Counted from the stretch's first letter, positions 34,316 to 46,500 are shown. The stretch is 64,000 nt of DNA from Daucus carota subsp. sativus (GCF_001625215.2 NC_030389.2:3384930-3448929); one strand, 5' to 3'. Made by a program: numbers and translations. The notes: generated by a model from the sequence alone, not told the origin.

Positions 34316-35742
34316 ATTTGTACTCAACATCTGCGAAGACTGTAAGTTGGAGGGCTTTACAACCTTCATGTATGTTTAGATTTCAATCATGTAACTGGCA
34401 ACTGTGCATATGTTTTTATATTTATTGCTCAATTATATCATCCACAAGTCACAGATCACGACATTAGTAGTGATCTTCAGACTACTTCATGTCATGCTGA
34501 AAATTGTCGATTTGAATGGTTGATCCCAGTGTCATGTTTTAGTCCAGACCAGTAGTAATCTAGTTTTACCCTGTATAATATTTTGTTTTAGTGCTTGTTT
34601 ATCAGCCTGCAACTATTTTTAACACCAGACCATATCATTTGATCCTTGGGGGATGGTAATAATTTATCGAGCTTATTATGTGAAAATAATGACTTAACTC
34701 TGGGACAAACAAGGTAAGATCACCGATTTTTTTTTTCTACCCGAATAATGAGTCTGTTGCTTTCGTTTTCCATTATCACACATTGCTGGTCCTCTTCATA
34801 ACAGATACAGTTATCCACACTGATTTATGAATTGTTTGCTTAATAACAATAATATCATTATCAATTACTGAAGTTCTGGTCCATATTATAGCAGACAAGT
34901 CAATCACATGTTTCAACTTGTTGAGATGCTGGTCCAAATTTCTGCTAATTAGCTTTTAAAATACTTATCTATCTCGGCTAGTGGTTGTTCATGGGATTCT
35001 CTCACAGTATGTATTGGTCTCACTAGCTCAAGGTACATAGGAAGATCGAACTCGCCTTATAGAAGGTCTCATGATTTACCATCACTTCGCCTAAAAAAAG
35101 GTCACATAATTTATCAACACTTGGCAGAATCACGATTATAAAAATCCCAGAAAAAAAATATTAGCAGGGCTGCATCCTCTCCAGCCCCTCCTGGTTAAGG
35201 TCACCCCACTGCTTTGTAGTTATTTCTCTCTGTTGTATAAAATTTAAAAGAACAGAATTGTGAACCATTGTCTGAGGGTGTCGCGATAGCCTAATGATAA
35301 AGATTTATCCACTGTTGTTCCCAGGTCTTGGTTTCGATGACAGTACTTAGTTCTTGAAACCATGGAGAAAGAAGTTTGAGTTGTAAATATTGTTGTTGTC
35401 TGTTGTCATAATGTTTTGTTACCAGAACCTCAATATGAAAAAATCGCAACATGGTTAAAATCTTAAAATTGTTCTGTTTTACAGAATAACGGTTCATTTA
35501 TAGGAAATCGCAGGAGGTTCTGGATGTATTTGACTCAGCACTGAAAACAGAAGCGTCACTCTAGTAACAACTTGGCCAATACAAACAGATTGGCCAACTA
35601 ATCACATTAATTGTTCTGGGACTGGAAGCAGGAAGAACCAGCCTCTCACACAATTACAAAAAATCATTATGTGTGGTCACTGATGATAGATACTCATATG
35701 GGCTAGAATTATTGCGTTTAGAATCTTCTCGGTTTATTCGTG
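34316..35742. other. Spacer between ABCG and UGT cluster
   Basis: Probably 3' UTR of the ABCG gene in the first 100-200 bases, then non-coding DNA. The only recognisable piece is a SINE-like head near 35,280. Confidence 0.45.
35278..35480 (+). mobile_element. tRNA-derived SINE-like fragment
   Basis: TAGCCTAATGATAAAG resembles a pol III A box. GGTCTTGGTTTCGATGAC, about 30 bases later, resembles a B box in the layout of plant SINE heads. No poly(A) end or target duplication was confirmed. Confidence 0.4.
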
Positions 35743-35750
35743 TATATAAG
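35743..35750 (+). promoter_or_regulatory. TATA box of UGT copy 1
   Basis: TATATAAG, 56 bases before the ATG at 35799. Transcription would start near 35,773, which excludes the in-frame ATGs at 35,766-35,771 and supports 35799 as the start. Confidence 0.6.
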
Positions 35751-35798
35751 CTCAGCTGCTCATGGATGATGAACAGAAGTCTTAAGCTAAACACTGGA

Positions 35799-37357
35799 AT
35801 GGGCTCGACGACAGAAGCTCACGATAAGCCTCATGTCTTGTGCATTCCATATCCTGCACAAGGTCACATTAATCCAATGCTACAAGTAGCCAAACTTCTT
35901 CACCACAAAGGCTTTCATATTTCATTTGTGTACACAGACTTTAACCACAATCGCCTGATCAAATCTAAGGGGCAGCAGGCCCTCGATGGCTTGTCAGACT
36001 TCCGGTTTTACTCAATCCCTGATGGCCTAGCCCCCTCAGACCCGGATGCAACTCAAGATATTGCTACTCTGTGCAAGTACACTCCAGTTACCTGCTTAGC
36101 TCCTTTTAGCAATCTTATATCCAAACTCAACGACTCTTTGGATCTCGGGGTACCACCTCTGACTTGTATTGTTTCTGATGCAACCATGTCCTTCACACTG
36201 AAAGCTGCTGAAAAGTTTGGTATTCCTGAGATTCTGCTCTGGACCGCAAGCACTTGCGGCCTCATAGCATATATGCAGTACCACCAACTCGTCGAGAGAG
36301 GCTATACACCACTGAAAGGTAAACCTATCATATAATTTAGCAGATAAATAATTTGTAAATTTAACGTGTTTAATATAACCTAGTGAGTAAATCATATAAT
36401 TCTAAGAATGTTTTTGTTTGCTTTGCAGACATGAGCTATCTAACAAATGGATATCTTGATACAAAAATTGATTGGGCTCCGGGAATGAAAGACATGAAAC
36501 TGAAGGATTTTCCGAGTTTCATTAGGACTACTGACCCTAATGACATAATGCTCAACTTTTTCATAACTGAGACTGCAGCGCTTTGTAAAGCTCGGGCAGT
36601 TATCATAAACTCATTTGACAGTCTTGATGAGGATGCTTTGGAAGCAATTTCCAAGAGTCAACCACATATCTACACCATTGGGCCTCTGCACTTAATGTTG
36701 AAACAAATTCAGGATGATAGACTAATGTCCATCGGCTCAAGTTTGTGGAAAGCAGAGGAAAGCTGCATCGATTGGCTTGACAAAAGAGAAGTAAACTCAG
36801 TTGTTTATGTGAATTTTGGTAGCATCACCACCATGACTGCTGAACAGCTCAGTGAATTTGCATGGGGCTTAGCTAATAGCAAGAAGCACTTCCTGTGGAT
36901 AGTCAGGCCTGACATAGTTGCTGGCGACACAGCCAAGGTACCTCCAGAGTTCATGGCTGAGACGAGAGAAAGAGGCATGCTGGCAAGCTGGTGCTCTCAA
37001 GAACAAGTCCTGACACACCCTGCCATTGGACTGTTTTTGACACATAGCGGGTGGAACTCGACTCTGGAAAGCATTGCTAGTGGCGTGCCAGTGATCTGTT
37101 GGCCCTTTTTTGCTGAACAACAGACCAATTGTAAGTATAGTTGTTCCGAATGGGGAATTGGACTGGAGATTGATAATAATGTCAAGCGAGATGAAGTAGA
37201 GGACTTGGTGAGGCAGCTGATGGATGGTGAAAGGGGAAAGAAATTGAAGAATAACGCGATGGAGTGGAAAAAGAAAGCTCAAGCAGCTGCTAGCCCTGGT
37301 GGCTCTTCTTCATTAAATTTAGACAGATTGGTTAATGAGGTGCTCCTACCAAAGTAG
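35799..37357 (+). CDS. UGT85A: UGT85A-family UDP-glycosyltransferase, copy 1
   Basis: Two exons (35799-36318 and 36429-37357) join in phase 1 at a conserved KG|D site to give 482 residues, the usual length for the family. The N-terminal acceptor domain has the catalytic His23 (AQGHINP) and its likely partner Asp127 (CIVSDA). The C-terminal PSPG sugar-donor box spans Trp361-Gln404 with HSGWNS, where Ser replaces the common Cys as in other UGT85A proteins. The cytosolic enzyme would transfer glucose from UDP-glucose to a small hydrophobic acceptor. UGT85 members act on cyanohydrins, terpenoids, cytokinins or iridoids, so the acceptor cannot be stated. First of three intact tandem copies. Confidence 0.93.
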
Positions 37358-38040
37358 TTGAAATCTGATAACAGAACATATCGTAGAGTCATGTTGCACG
37401 TTCCACTACAAACCATCATTCGTACAAAGCTACAAGCCATCTAAATGATTGTTCCCATTCATCCAAACTTCTTGATGCAATAAAGATCAGTTCCGCCAAA
37501 TCTAGTAAAATCACCATAATTTGTCAGATAATTTTGCCCAACTAAAGTAAAAAATATTGCAAGACCTGCATTCTACCACATGAAACATAAGCTTTAATAC
37601 GAACTGCAGCAAACAGCAAACAAAGTAATTACATGTCGTAAGCTAGCTATTTGATTCACCTAACTAAGTTGGTTGAAATAAATCTGATAATTTGAAAAAA
37701 TTCCCACTAGTCTGCTAGTAGATGGATCTTTAATTCTTCATTTATGCTCATGACTACGCGAAGGTGTCAGTGTGTAAATCTGTCACTGGCCGAGCTTTGA
37801 ATAGTTACAGATATCCAACCTGATGTATAAATTGGTCCTGATCTGTCATTATCACGAACTAATAATTAAGTAATCATTCAAATCAGATTAGCAAATGTCT
37901 CTTTTAGCATTATTGAGATGGAAAATGGTCAGACAATGGGGAAAAATACTGTTTTAGCAGTAAAAATCATATAGTCACCACGTTTTGTTCATTGACAGAA
38001 GAAGAAGGCTCCTGTCGTCTTTGAATGTTGGTTATACGTC

Positions 38041-38098
38041 ACCTTAAATTCACGAGGTGATCCTTAAAGACCTTAAATTCACGGGGTGATCCTTAAAT
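38041..38098. repeat. 29-bp tandem duplication
   Basis: Units 38041-38069 and 38070-38098 differ at few positions. A third degenerate copy (CCACGAGGTAATCTTTAAG) follows at about 38,112. Confidence 0.85.
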
Positions 38099-38516
38099 GC
38101 AGAAGAAATAATCCACGAGGTAATCTTTAAGCACCTTGAATGTACAAAGTATGAAAGTAATACTTGATTAAGTAGTTTTGAGCATGATCATGCCACAGTG
38201 CTCAGTTGATTCCACTGTAATAAAAGTAAAAAATGATCAGGAGTTCTTCCTCGAAAGGTGCCCTTCTTACCATCCATCACGACCTCAAAGTAGTTCTCGT
38301 TGTTGAGTGGGTGTCAACCCATGTTCCACATCGAAAGATAAAGAAAATTTGTTTTGAATATAAGCAGCCGAGCAACTCCATTAGTATTTGGGCTTTTGGG
38401 AGGAGTCCAAAAACAAATCTATGCGGGCTTGGCAGCCCAACACTCCTCCATCAAGTGTTCTTTTCAAATATCTCAATCATATTTCAAATCAGGATTAGGT
38501 GGATGCTGTGAATTTC

Positions 38517-38592
38517 AGATTCTGATATGGGGCAAATTAAATGCATTTAGATTTAGATTCTGATATCAGGCAAATTAAATGCGTTTAGATTT
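38517..38592. repeat. 38-bp tandem duplication
   Basis: Units 38517-38554 and 38555-38592 share AGATTCTGATAT and CAAATTAAATGC. It lies about 35 bases upstream of the TATA box of UGT copy 2, so it may alter its promoter. Confidence 0.85.
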
Positions 38593-38627
38593 CCCTGGTG
38601 TTAATTCTTCTATCATCTTTTTATTGA

Positions 38628-38634
38628 TATATAA
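38628..38634 (+). promoter_or_regulatory. TATA box of UGT copy 2
   Basis: TATATAA, 43 bases before the ATG at 38677. Confidence 0.55.
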
Positions 38635-38676
38635 TCTCAGATCCTCATTGAAATATTGCAAAAACATAGCTGAACA

Positions 38677-40241
38677 ATGGGCACAGTGTTTGAAGAAACC
38701 AATAAGCCTCATGTCTTGTGCATTCCATTCCCTGCACAAGGTCACATAACTCCCATGCTCAAACTAGCCAAACTTCTGCACCACAAAGGCTTTCACATCT
38801 CATTTGTCAACACAGAATTCAACCACAACCGCCTCATCAAATCTCGTGGTCCGGATGCCCTGCATGGCTTGCCTGATTTTAGATTTTACACCATCCCTGA
38901 TGGCCTGCCACCCTCGAATCCTGATGCAACTCAAGATATTCCTACCCTGTGCAAGTACACTCCTATCAACTGCTTGCCTCCTTTGATCAACCTTATTTCC
39001 AAACTCAACGACTCTTCTGTCTCCGGGGTTCCACCCGTGTCATGTATTGTTTTTGATGGGGTCATGACATTTACCCTGAAAGCTGCTGAACACTTCAGTA
39101 TTCCTGGAGTGATCTTCTGGACTGCAAGCGCTTGCGGCCTCATAGCATATATGCAGTACCGTGAACTCGTGGAAAGAGGCTATATACCACTAAAAGGTAA
39201 ATCAATATATTCAAATTATGCATCTTCAAATTTTGTAAGACTGGCCTTTTACCAATGCTATCACATTATTGAAGAATTGGACAACTTTGAGATTTTGTTA
39301 TTTTCTATGCAGATAAGAGCTATGAAACAAACGGATATCTGGATACAAAAATTGATTGGGCTCCAGGAATGAAAGACATGAAACTGAAGGATTTTCCAAG
39401 TTTCGTTAGAACTACAGATGTCGATGATATAATGGTTAATTTCTTCTTAACTGAGACTGCAGCCATTCCTAAAGCTCAAGGACTTATCATAAACACATTT
39501 AGTACTCTCGAAGAGGATGCTTTGAAAGCAATTTCCGCGAGTCAGCCTAATGTATATACCATTGGGCCGCTGCACTTGATCATGAATCAGATCCGGGATG
39601 ATCCACTTATGTCCATCAGCTCAAGTTTGTGGAAAGAAGAGGATAGCTGCCTTGACTGGCTTGACAAAAAAGATCCAAGCTCAGTTGTTTATGTGAATTT
39701 TGGTAGTATCACTGTGATGACCACGAAGCAGCTGACTGAATTTGCATGGGGCTTAGCTAACAGCAAGAAACACTTCTTGTGGATAGTAAGGCCTGACATG
39801 ATTGCAGGGGACACAGCCAAGGTGCCGCCAGAGTTTGTGACTGAAACGAGAGAAAGAGGCCTGTTGGCAGGCTGGTGCTCTCAAGAAAAGGTCCTGAAGC
39901 ACCCTGCCATTGGAGGGTTCTTGACTCATAGTGGCTGGAATTCGACTATTGAGAGCATTGCTAGTGGCGTGCCAGTCATCTGCTGGCCTTTCTTCGCTGA
40001 ACAACAGACGAACTGCAAGTATAGCTGTGCAGAATGGGGAATTGGACTGGAGATTGATGATAATGTGAAGCGAGATGAAGTGGAGGAGTTGGTGAGGCAG
40101 CTGATGGATGGCGAAAGGGGAAAGGAATTGAAGAATAACGCGATGGAGTGGAAAAAGAAAGCTGAAGCAGCTGCTAGCCCTGATGGTTCTGCTTCACTAA
40201 ATTTAGAAAGATTGGTTAATGAGGTGCTACTACAAAAGTAG
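38677..40241 (+). CDS. UGT85A: UGT85A-family UDP-glycosyltransferase, copy 2
   Basis: Two exons (38677-39196 and 39313-40241) encode 482 residues with the same intron position and phase as copy 1. Catalytic His23 (AQGHITP) and Asp127 (CIVFDG) are present. The PSPG box starts WCSQEKVLKHPAIGG and contains HSGWNS. The open frame running past 39,196 into the intron stops soon after and lacks the conserved D-x-x-x-x-NGYLDTK junction, so the spliced model is preferred. Amino-acid differences from copy 1 lie mostly in the acceptor-facing N-terminal half, which may give a different acceptor range. Confidence 0.93.
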
Positions 40242-41463
40242 CAACTAAAATGTGGTAGCAACGATATCAATGTGCACCAGAAGCTTTAGAAATCTCAGAC
40301 ACAGATCATTTTTACTCAATTCAGTTAAAATTTAGTTCATACCATCTTCCTGTAGTCCAGAGCTCTAAAACTTTGCATATGTACCTTTATGAAAAAAAAG
40401 TCTTTGCTTAGAGCCCATTTGGCGAAACTTATGACTTAATGTGACGACTTAACATGACTTATGTGATAAGTCAGGAGTTTAAGTTTAAGATGTCTGTTTG
40501 GGTAATTTTGACTATTAATGACTCATTGGTTATTAGAAAAGTTCAAAAAAAAAAATCACTGAAGAAAATACATTAAACTAACATTTGACTTTATTCAGTT
40601 TCAGAATTCTCAGACACAGATAATTTTTAATGAATCCAGTTAAAATTTGGTTCTTTATAATGTTCATCTTGAACTTTGCATTTGTACCTGTAATCCTGTA
40701 TGAATAAGAAGTCTTTGCTTAGTTACAAGTCACTCTGTCGGCGCTCAGTGAAAGATTGTAATAGCACATGAAAATTAAGCTCGTGAAAGATTCCAGTACC
40801 AACAAGTGTACCAAACAAAGTAATGACATTAATGGTTCAGGAACAAGCTCGAGATTGGTTCGGTTCGATTTGTTTATAATTCGAGTTTGAACTCAAACAC
40901 AAAAAAATTATCCGCTAAGCAAACAAGTTCGAGCAGAGCTCGCAAACGGCCTAGAAGATTGTTTGACTCAAACTCGATTCGTTAAAACTGGAAAAATAGA
41001 ATTGTATGTATGATATATCTTATTATTTCATACTTAAAAATCAAAAGTTTTATTAAGATCTAATTTCTTCGTAGAAAATTTATTTATATTTAAGATTGAA
41101 TTCGATTATGATTGGTAAAATCAATATAGACCTTAATTTGTATTTGTTAACAAACAAGTGTGATCTTAATTCATCTTGTCAGCGACAAAATTCGACTACA
41201 ACTTTGTTAACGAGTTGGAGCTCAAAAAATACTATAAATCTCGACTTATCGAAAAACAGATCAAACTCTCCTCAGTCCTCATTTAGCTCAAAACTTGCTG
41301 CACTCAACTCAATTCAACGTCCTCTAAAAAAAGGAAAAAAAACAAACTCAATTGAACAATTAAGTTGTAAGAGACATCCTGTGGCCTAGCAGTTTAATTC
41401 ACCTAGCACCGGTTGGTGAAAATTTATGCTACACATAATTCAACATGTGTACTTGATTAATTT
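40242..41463. other. Spacer with repeats, no gene
   Basis: A copy of the dispersed AT-rich family lies near 40,420-40,560. A GAGCTCG/CTCGA-rich element-like stretch follows at about 40,840-41,330. A SINE-like phrase, TGGCCTAGCAGTTTAATTCA, is at about 41,382. Confidence 0.45.
40840..41330. repeat. Decayed GAGCTCG-type repeat element
   Basis: Words such as GCTCGAGATTGGTTCGGTTC, AGTTCGAGCAGAGCTCG and, inverted, ACGAGTTGGAGCTC recur across the stretch, as in common plant MITE or LTR repeats. No clean terminus or target duplication was found. Confidence 0.35.
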
Positions 41464-41658
41464 AAGGGGTCGTTTGGAAACATGCATTTCATTTCAAATG
41501 ACGGATTTCAAATGATAGGAATTGAGTTGTCATTTCAAATTCTCATATTTATACTAACATTTGAATCTGTGGATTTCAAATGAACTCCAAATCCAAAATC
41601 TCAAACAAGTTATTTGATCAAATCCATAATTTCAAATGAAATCCTACTTCCCAAACAG
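41464..41658. mobile_element. MITE-like element abutting a UGT relic
   Basis: Starts AGGGGTCGTTTGGAAAC and ends CTTCCCAAACAGGC. The interior is built of ATTTCAAATGA and its inverse (ATTTGAAAT-type words). The ends are only partly complementary, so the class is not assigned. Confidence 0.45.
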
Positions 41659-41663
41659 GCAAT

Positions 41664-41869
41664 AAGGATTTTCTAACTTTCATCAGAACTACGGACCTCG
41701 ATGATATTATGCTTAACTTTTTTATAAATGATGCTGCAGCGCTTCCTATAGGTCGTGCGGTCTATATGCATTGGAGTGGAAAAAGAAAGCTAAAGCAGCT
41801 GCTGGCCTTGGTGGTTCTTCTGCAATTAATTTGAACAAATTGGTCCATGAGATTCTGCTGAAAAATTAA
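41664..41869 (+). pseudogene. UGT85A relic with internal deletion
   Basis: The beginning matches early exon 2 of the intact genes ([14 protein letters not shown], then GRAV). It is then joined, out of frame, to the C-terminal end (ALEWKKKAKAAAG, then HEILLKN and a stop at 41,867). The PSPG box and all of exon 1 are missing. It shows the cluster once had another copy between copies 2 and 3. Confidence 0.88.
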
Positions 41870-42838
41870 TTTAAATCAGATTTTAGAGGACTAACAATAG
41901 AAGCTCACCAAGCTTCTTGTATGAAATCCATATTTAATACTCCATATTAATCACCTTGAAAAAGTTTATTTTTCTTTTGGTAGGATGTTTAAAACTCTAT
42001 CTTGTCCTCTTTTATCTTATGTTTAAGGTGTAAAAATTCTCTTGTTCGTACTAGAAGTCTGAGTTTCGTTCTCTTCTATGATCCTTTTTCCAACGATTTA
42101 GAATGTTCATAACTTATCTCTCATTACCTAAGGGATCCAGAGTTCGATCTTGTCTGAAAAAACTTCAACAAAACCTTTTTCTGGCACGACGAGAAAAAAT
42201 ACAAGAAATGTTAGTAAACTCTACTCTTGGTTTTTTTTTATTATTGTACTAGACGTGTCGTAATAGTTTGTTAAATCAGAGGAAAGTAATAGTAATTGGT
42301 TGCATTTAACATCTCTTAGAAGCTATAATCAACAACAATATGTTTATTTTAAGTTGCTCTGGTTGGAAATGACAGCGGATGTGCCAAGAAATTGGGACAT
42401 GAGGTTCGCCATAAGCATAAACTAGACTGGAGGAGAATTCCTTGTCTGTCATGCTTGATTATGGCTGTTTGTGATCATTTTGTTAGTCATGTATCCTTAT
42501 GCTACATCTCATCAGTGTAAGGCTATTCAAGGGGCGTGTTGATGGATTCGCATTTTTCTTGTTGCTCAAGGGGCTTCTGTTGTTTTTGATCTGATGATTT
42601 CACATGACATCAACTTGTATTGTTGTGCTATGGGAGAAAAAGTCAAGTGTCTGCCATATTTCGACACTTGAGAATAATCTGATGGTATTCAATTGAAATT
42701 TTAATGGATTAATAAAAATACTGCAGAAATTTAACAAACAGAGGGTACAGACAGTTACCACTTAATTATCCAATTAAATGACTGTACTTAAAACAATCTA
42801 AGATCCCATTGTCTAGGAGAATCATTCTTATATAGTTC

Positions 42839-43033
42839 CTATAAATCTTGAACTCCTTCAGAAGATCTGTCCACATGCACATCAGCAAATGACTGACAAA
42901 TACATAAACCTACCATGCACTGATTCACAGTTGTGCTATCCTCATCAATAATTTGTTTACATACGGGCTCTGTCAGTCTGTCGCAATTATCATTATTTTT
43001 ACAGAGGTGCCGGTCCATCTCGGCCATATGCAA
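42839..43033 (-). CDS. Cysteine-rich DEFL/NCR-like peptide exon (tentative)
   Basis: A minus-strand frame carries six cysteines spaced C-x5-C-x7-C-x13-C-x4-C-x-C with acidic residues between. This pattern resembles defensin-like or late-nodulin-type secreted peptides. The frame is open a little further upstream (ILLICRLH before the MAEM), which could be the end of a signal peptide spliced from an earlier exon. I found no convincing signal-peptide exon upstream, no TATA box in place and no paralogue. It may be a chance open frame. Confidence 0.2.
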   Translation of the reverse strand: MHMAEMDRHLCKNNDNCDRLTEPVCKQIIDEDSTTVNQCMVGLCICQSFADVHVDRSSEGVQDL

Positions 43034-43427
43034 ACGACAGATCAGTAATATCTAATACAAAAAAATATAAAGATGGTCCAATTAGGAATCACAGCTATTT
43101 TAAAATTTTTAATTCGACGACCAGCATTTCAGATTTTCAGATAAGAGTGTCCGAAACAATGACCTCTGGATAACAAATTGGGCAACTTAATCATCGGGCC
43201 AATGGAAGTGGTCATGACAAAAATAAACAACTTGAGCCTCACTCTGGTAATAACTTTGGCTATATATATGCAAACTCATCAGCCAACTTCTTTTGACTTG
43301 TCTTAGATACAACCAACTTGAATACGCCATGTGCACATTGGACTTATCAGTGATGATATAGAAACCAACAATTCAGTGTAATAGTTAAATGCAGTGTCCA
43401 TACTGCAGAGTAGATCAGTGATCTACC

Positions 43428-43580
43428 ACCAGGGCGGTCCTGAAGTTCACGGGCCTAGTCAAAATCAATTTATGGTGTCCTAATTCGTATATAGTCCATA
43501 TGCTTTTCTATTTATAGAAAAGATGATTATTAAGTTTCGGGGTCCTAAATTTTCTGGGACCCAAGCGTTGTCCGCCTATA
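43428..43580. mobile_element. Possible hAT-like MITE
   Basis: AGGGCGGTCCTGAAG at one end and GGACCC...TTGTCCGCCT at the other resemble the AGGGCGG...CCGCCCT layout of plant hAT MITEs. The flanks show no matching 8-bp duplication. Confidence 0.3.
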
Positions 43581-43881
43581 GTTAGTACCAGCACTATCTG
43601 CATCTAAAAGACTAGTACAACATGAGAACTAATCTTTTAAATTCACAAAGATCCAGAGATGATACTTTCGAGGTGAAATTGGTTTCATTTGAATATGATA
43701 CACATGACACAACTAGGTCCAGAATTATATTTTTCAATGACTGGGGAATCTCAAAGATAATCCCAGGCTAAATCAAGATCATAAATTTTGTTAACTCAGT
43801 TCTGTCTTCCTGATAACACAATCTAGGAAAAAACAGAGAGGATTTCGACTTGGTCCTCCTTGTAAAGAAACACGAAACAGC

Positions 43882-43889
43882 TATAAATA
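43882..43889 (+). promoter_or_regulatory. TATA box of UGT copy 3
   Basis: TATAAATA, 73 bases before the ATG at 43962, in a strong plant TATA context. Confidence 0.6.
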
Positions 43890-43961
43890 CTTGCATAATC
43901 TCATTGATCGCGCAGACAGAAATAATAGGATTTACGAAAGATTAACATTGGCTCTACCTCG

Positions 43962-45717
43962 ATGTCAGAAGCCAACAGCAAGCCTCATGCCTTGTGCATT
44001 CCATATCCAGCACAAGGTCACATAACTCCCATGCTAAAACTAGCCAAACTTCTTCACCAAAAAGGCTTTCATATTTCATTTGTCAACACAGACTTTAACC
44101 ATAATCGTCTGATCCGATCAAGGGGTCCAAACGCCCTTGATGGCTTGCCAGACTTCAGATTTTACTCGATCCCAGATGGCCTACCTGCCTCTGATCCTGA
44201 TGCAACTCAAGATATTCCTGCCTTGTGTAAGTACACTCGAATCAACTGCTTAGCTCCATTTAGAGACCTTGTCTCCAAACTCAACAACTCTTCTGTCTCG
44301 GGGGTACCCCCTGTGACATGTATCGTTTCTGATGCGATCATGACCTTCACTATGGAAGCTGCTGATGAATTTGGTCTTCCCGTGGTGCTCTTGTGGACGG
44401 CAAGCGCTTGCAGCCTCTTAGCTTATATGCAGTACCATCAACTTGTGGAAAGAGGCTACACACCACTAAAAGGTAGACCTCTTTCTGTGATTTAGATCTC
44501 GAAAAAATTTACCTTTGTGCATGGAAATTCTCATCTGCATAAGTTACCAGTGTGAGTTTCTTATGAAAAAAAAAACAATACAGGGCATAATATATCTCAA
44601 TTTGTAAATTTAGTAAACTACACTGCTGATCAAATGACCAGGGAAAAAAGACTAAACCAATTTTGTATCTTTATAACTTGAATCAAAAAAAAAAAAAAAA
44701 TCATTGTAATCTAAACCTTTTGGATAAGTAGAACTAGTAAACTGGATTTAACTTCATGTTCCGTTTCTTGTTTGTTTCTTTGCAGATATGAGCGACGTAA
44801 CAAATGGCTATCTAGATACAAAAATTGATTGGGTTCCGGGAATGAAAGGCATGACACTGAAGTATTTTCCAAGCTTTCTGAGAACTACTGACATAAATGA
44901 TATCATGCTAAACTTCTTTATAATTGAGACTGAAGCGGTTCCTAAAGCGCGTGCAATCATAATAAACACATATGAGACTCTTGAAGAGGATGCTTTGCAC
45001 GCGATTTCTGCCACTCAACCACATATTTACTGCATAGGACCCCTGAACTTCATGATGAACCATGTCCAGGACACTAGGCTTGCATCCATCGGCTCAAGTT
45101 TGTGGAAAGAAGAGACGAGCTGCATTGACTGGCTCGACAACAGAGAGCCAAACTCAGTTATTTATGTGAATTTTGGTAGTATCACTCCAATGTCTGCAAC
45201 ACAGCTCACTGAATTTGCATGGGGCTTAGCTAACAGCAACAAGCACTTCTTGTGGATTGTCAGGCCTGATATTATTGCTGGCGACGAGGCCATGGTACCA
45301 CCGGAGTTTCTGGCTGAAACGAGGGAACGAGGCATGTTGGCAAGCTGGTGCTCTCAAGAACAAGTCCTGAAACACCCTGCCACTGCAGGGTTTCTGACAC
45401 ACAGCGGGTGGAACTCTTCTATGGAGACCTTGTCAAGCGGCGTGCCTGTGATTTGCTGGCCCTTCTTTTCGGATCAACAGACCAATTGTAAGTACAGTTG
45501 TGCAGAGTGGGGGATTGGGCTGGAGATTGATAATAATGTCAAGAGAAATGAAGTGGAGGAGCTGGTGAGAGAGCTGATGGATGGTGAGAAGGGAAAGCAA
45601 ATGAAGAAAAATGCATTGGAGTGGAGAAAGAAAGCTGAAGCAGCTGCTGCTTCTAGTGGTTCTTCTGCAATGAGTTTGGACAGATTGGTGACTGAGGTGC
45701 TACTTGCTAAGTATTAA
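43962..45717 (+). CDS. UGT85A: UGT85A-family UDP-glycosyltransferase, copy 3
   Basis: Two exons (43962-44472 and 44786-45717) encode 480 residues with the family intron in phase 1. His20 (AQGHITP) and Asp124 (CIVSDA) form the expected catalytic pair. The PSPG box runs from [15 protein letters not shown] to FFSDQ and includes HSGWNS. The protein ends LLAKY. AATAAA at about 45,768 is a likely poly(A) signal. From about 44,949 onward the gene lies in a tandem duplication, and the truncated copy at 49751 derives from it. Intact and likely active; the acceptor is unknown. Confidence 0.93.
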
Positions 45718-46119
45718 AGAAATTGCTGCTGCATGATGAACTTTTTGAATCTGTAAAACATCTGTATTAATAAAGTTTCTTGTATTATTAATATCTGATT
45801 TTTATTATCAAAAATTAATTTTAAATATCACATCAAACACTTAGCGTGCCCACACAGTTTTATCATTTATTTTATGATTAATTAACGAACCGTCGACGAA
45901 TAAAAATGTGATTTATAAACTGAATCGAACAATATCCGGAAAAATATCAAACTTGAGAATCCTCTTGAAATGTTCGTGGAGGATTATGGTCAAAATTTCA
46001 TCTTGAAATGAGTTCACCGTCTATGACTTTTAACTTTTAAGTGACCACTTAATTGATTACGTATCAATTTAAAGGGTCCCGGAAAAAGTCAAGCTTAAAT
46101 TATGAGATTGTTTTCTTTT

Positions 46120-46500
46120 AAAACAAAGACTTCCATTCAGTAAAGAGAAAATTATACAGGAAGTGGCAAGTCTGCAACAAAAACAGATCCTGCAAAATAG
46201 AGAATATCTCTATTCCATACAGCACTAACTCGACTTGATGAAGCTATTTTGGCTAAACAATGAGCAAGATCATTAACTGATCGTGCTACAGAATCAAAAC
46301 TCTTAAAACCTACACTAAAGGTCAACGTTTTGATTTTATCAACTAAACCATCAAAGTCGCTACATCCATAGTAGGATTTTTTTAACAAACTTACAGCATT
46401 TGCACAATCAGATTCAATACTAAAATTTGATATTTTCATACCAGCTGCTATGATTAGTCCCTCTTTTATTGTCTAAAGTTCTTCCACCATACCAACGGAC
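46120..46500 (-). mobile_element. LINE RNase H-domain 3' fragment, left copy
   Basis: The minus-strand frame (46152-46439) reads FSIESDCANAVSLL, then FDSVARSVNDLAHCLAKIA, then AVWNRDI. These are features of the C-terminal RNase H-like domain of plant LINE polyproteins: the ESD acidic residues and the R-x-x-N-x-x-AH-x-LA block. No other LINE domain is nearby, so it is a truncated remnant. Copied with the segmental duplication. Confidence 0.75.

Larger units (their letters stand above)
37358..38627. other. Spacer with short tandem duplications
   Basis: No gene. A 29-bp unit is repeated at 38,041-38,098 (ACCTTAAATTCACGAGGTGA type). A 38-bp unit is repeated at 38,517-38,592 (GGCAAATTAAATGC core). 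Confidence 0.6.
41870..43880. other. Spacer without a confirmed gene
   Basis: Mostly unremarkable. It holds a minus-strand cysteine-rich open frame (42839-43033) and a possible hAT-like element at 43,428-43,580. Confidence 0.4.

Noticed and set aside
35673..35798. Upstream in-frame extension of UGT copy 1
   Set aside because: It starts before the likely transcription start set by the TATA box at 35743 and is absent from the other UGT copies, which start MGS/MGT-like.
36436..37282. Long antisense frames opposite UGT exons
   Set aside because: They recur opposite all UGT copies because of sense-strand codon bias and lack independent support.
40410..40600. Possible gene start after UGT copy 2
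   Set aside because: The sequence is a copy of a dispersed AT-rich repeat found at several other sites in the window.
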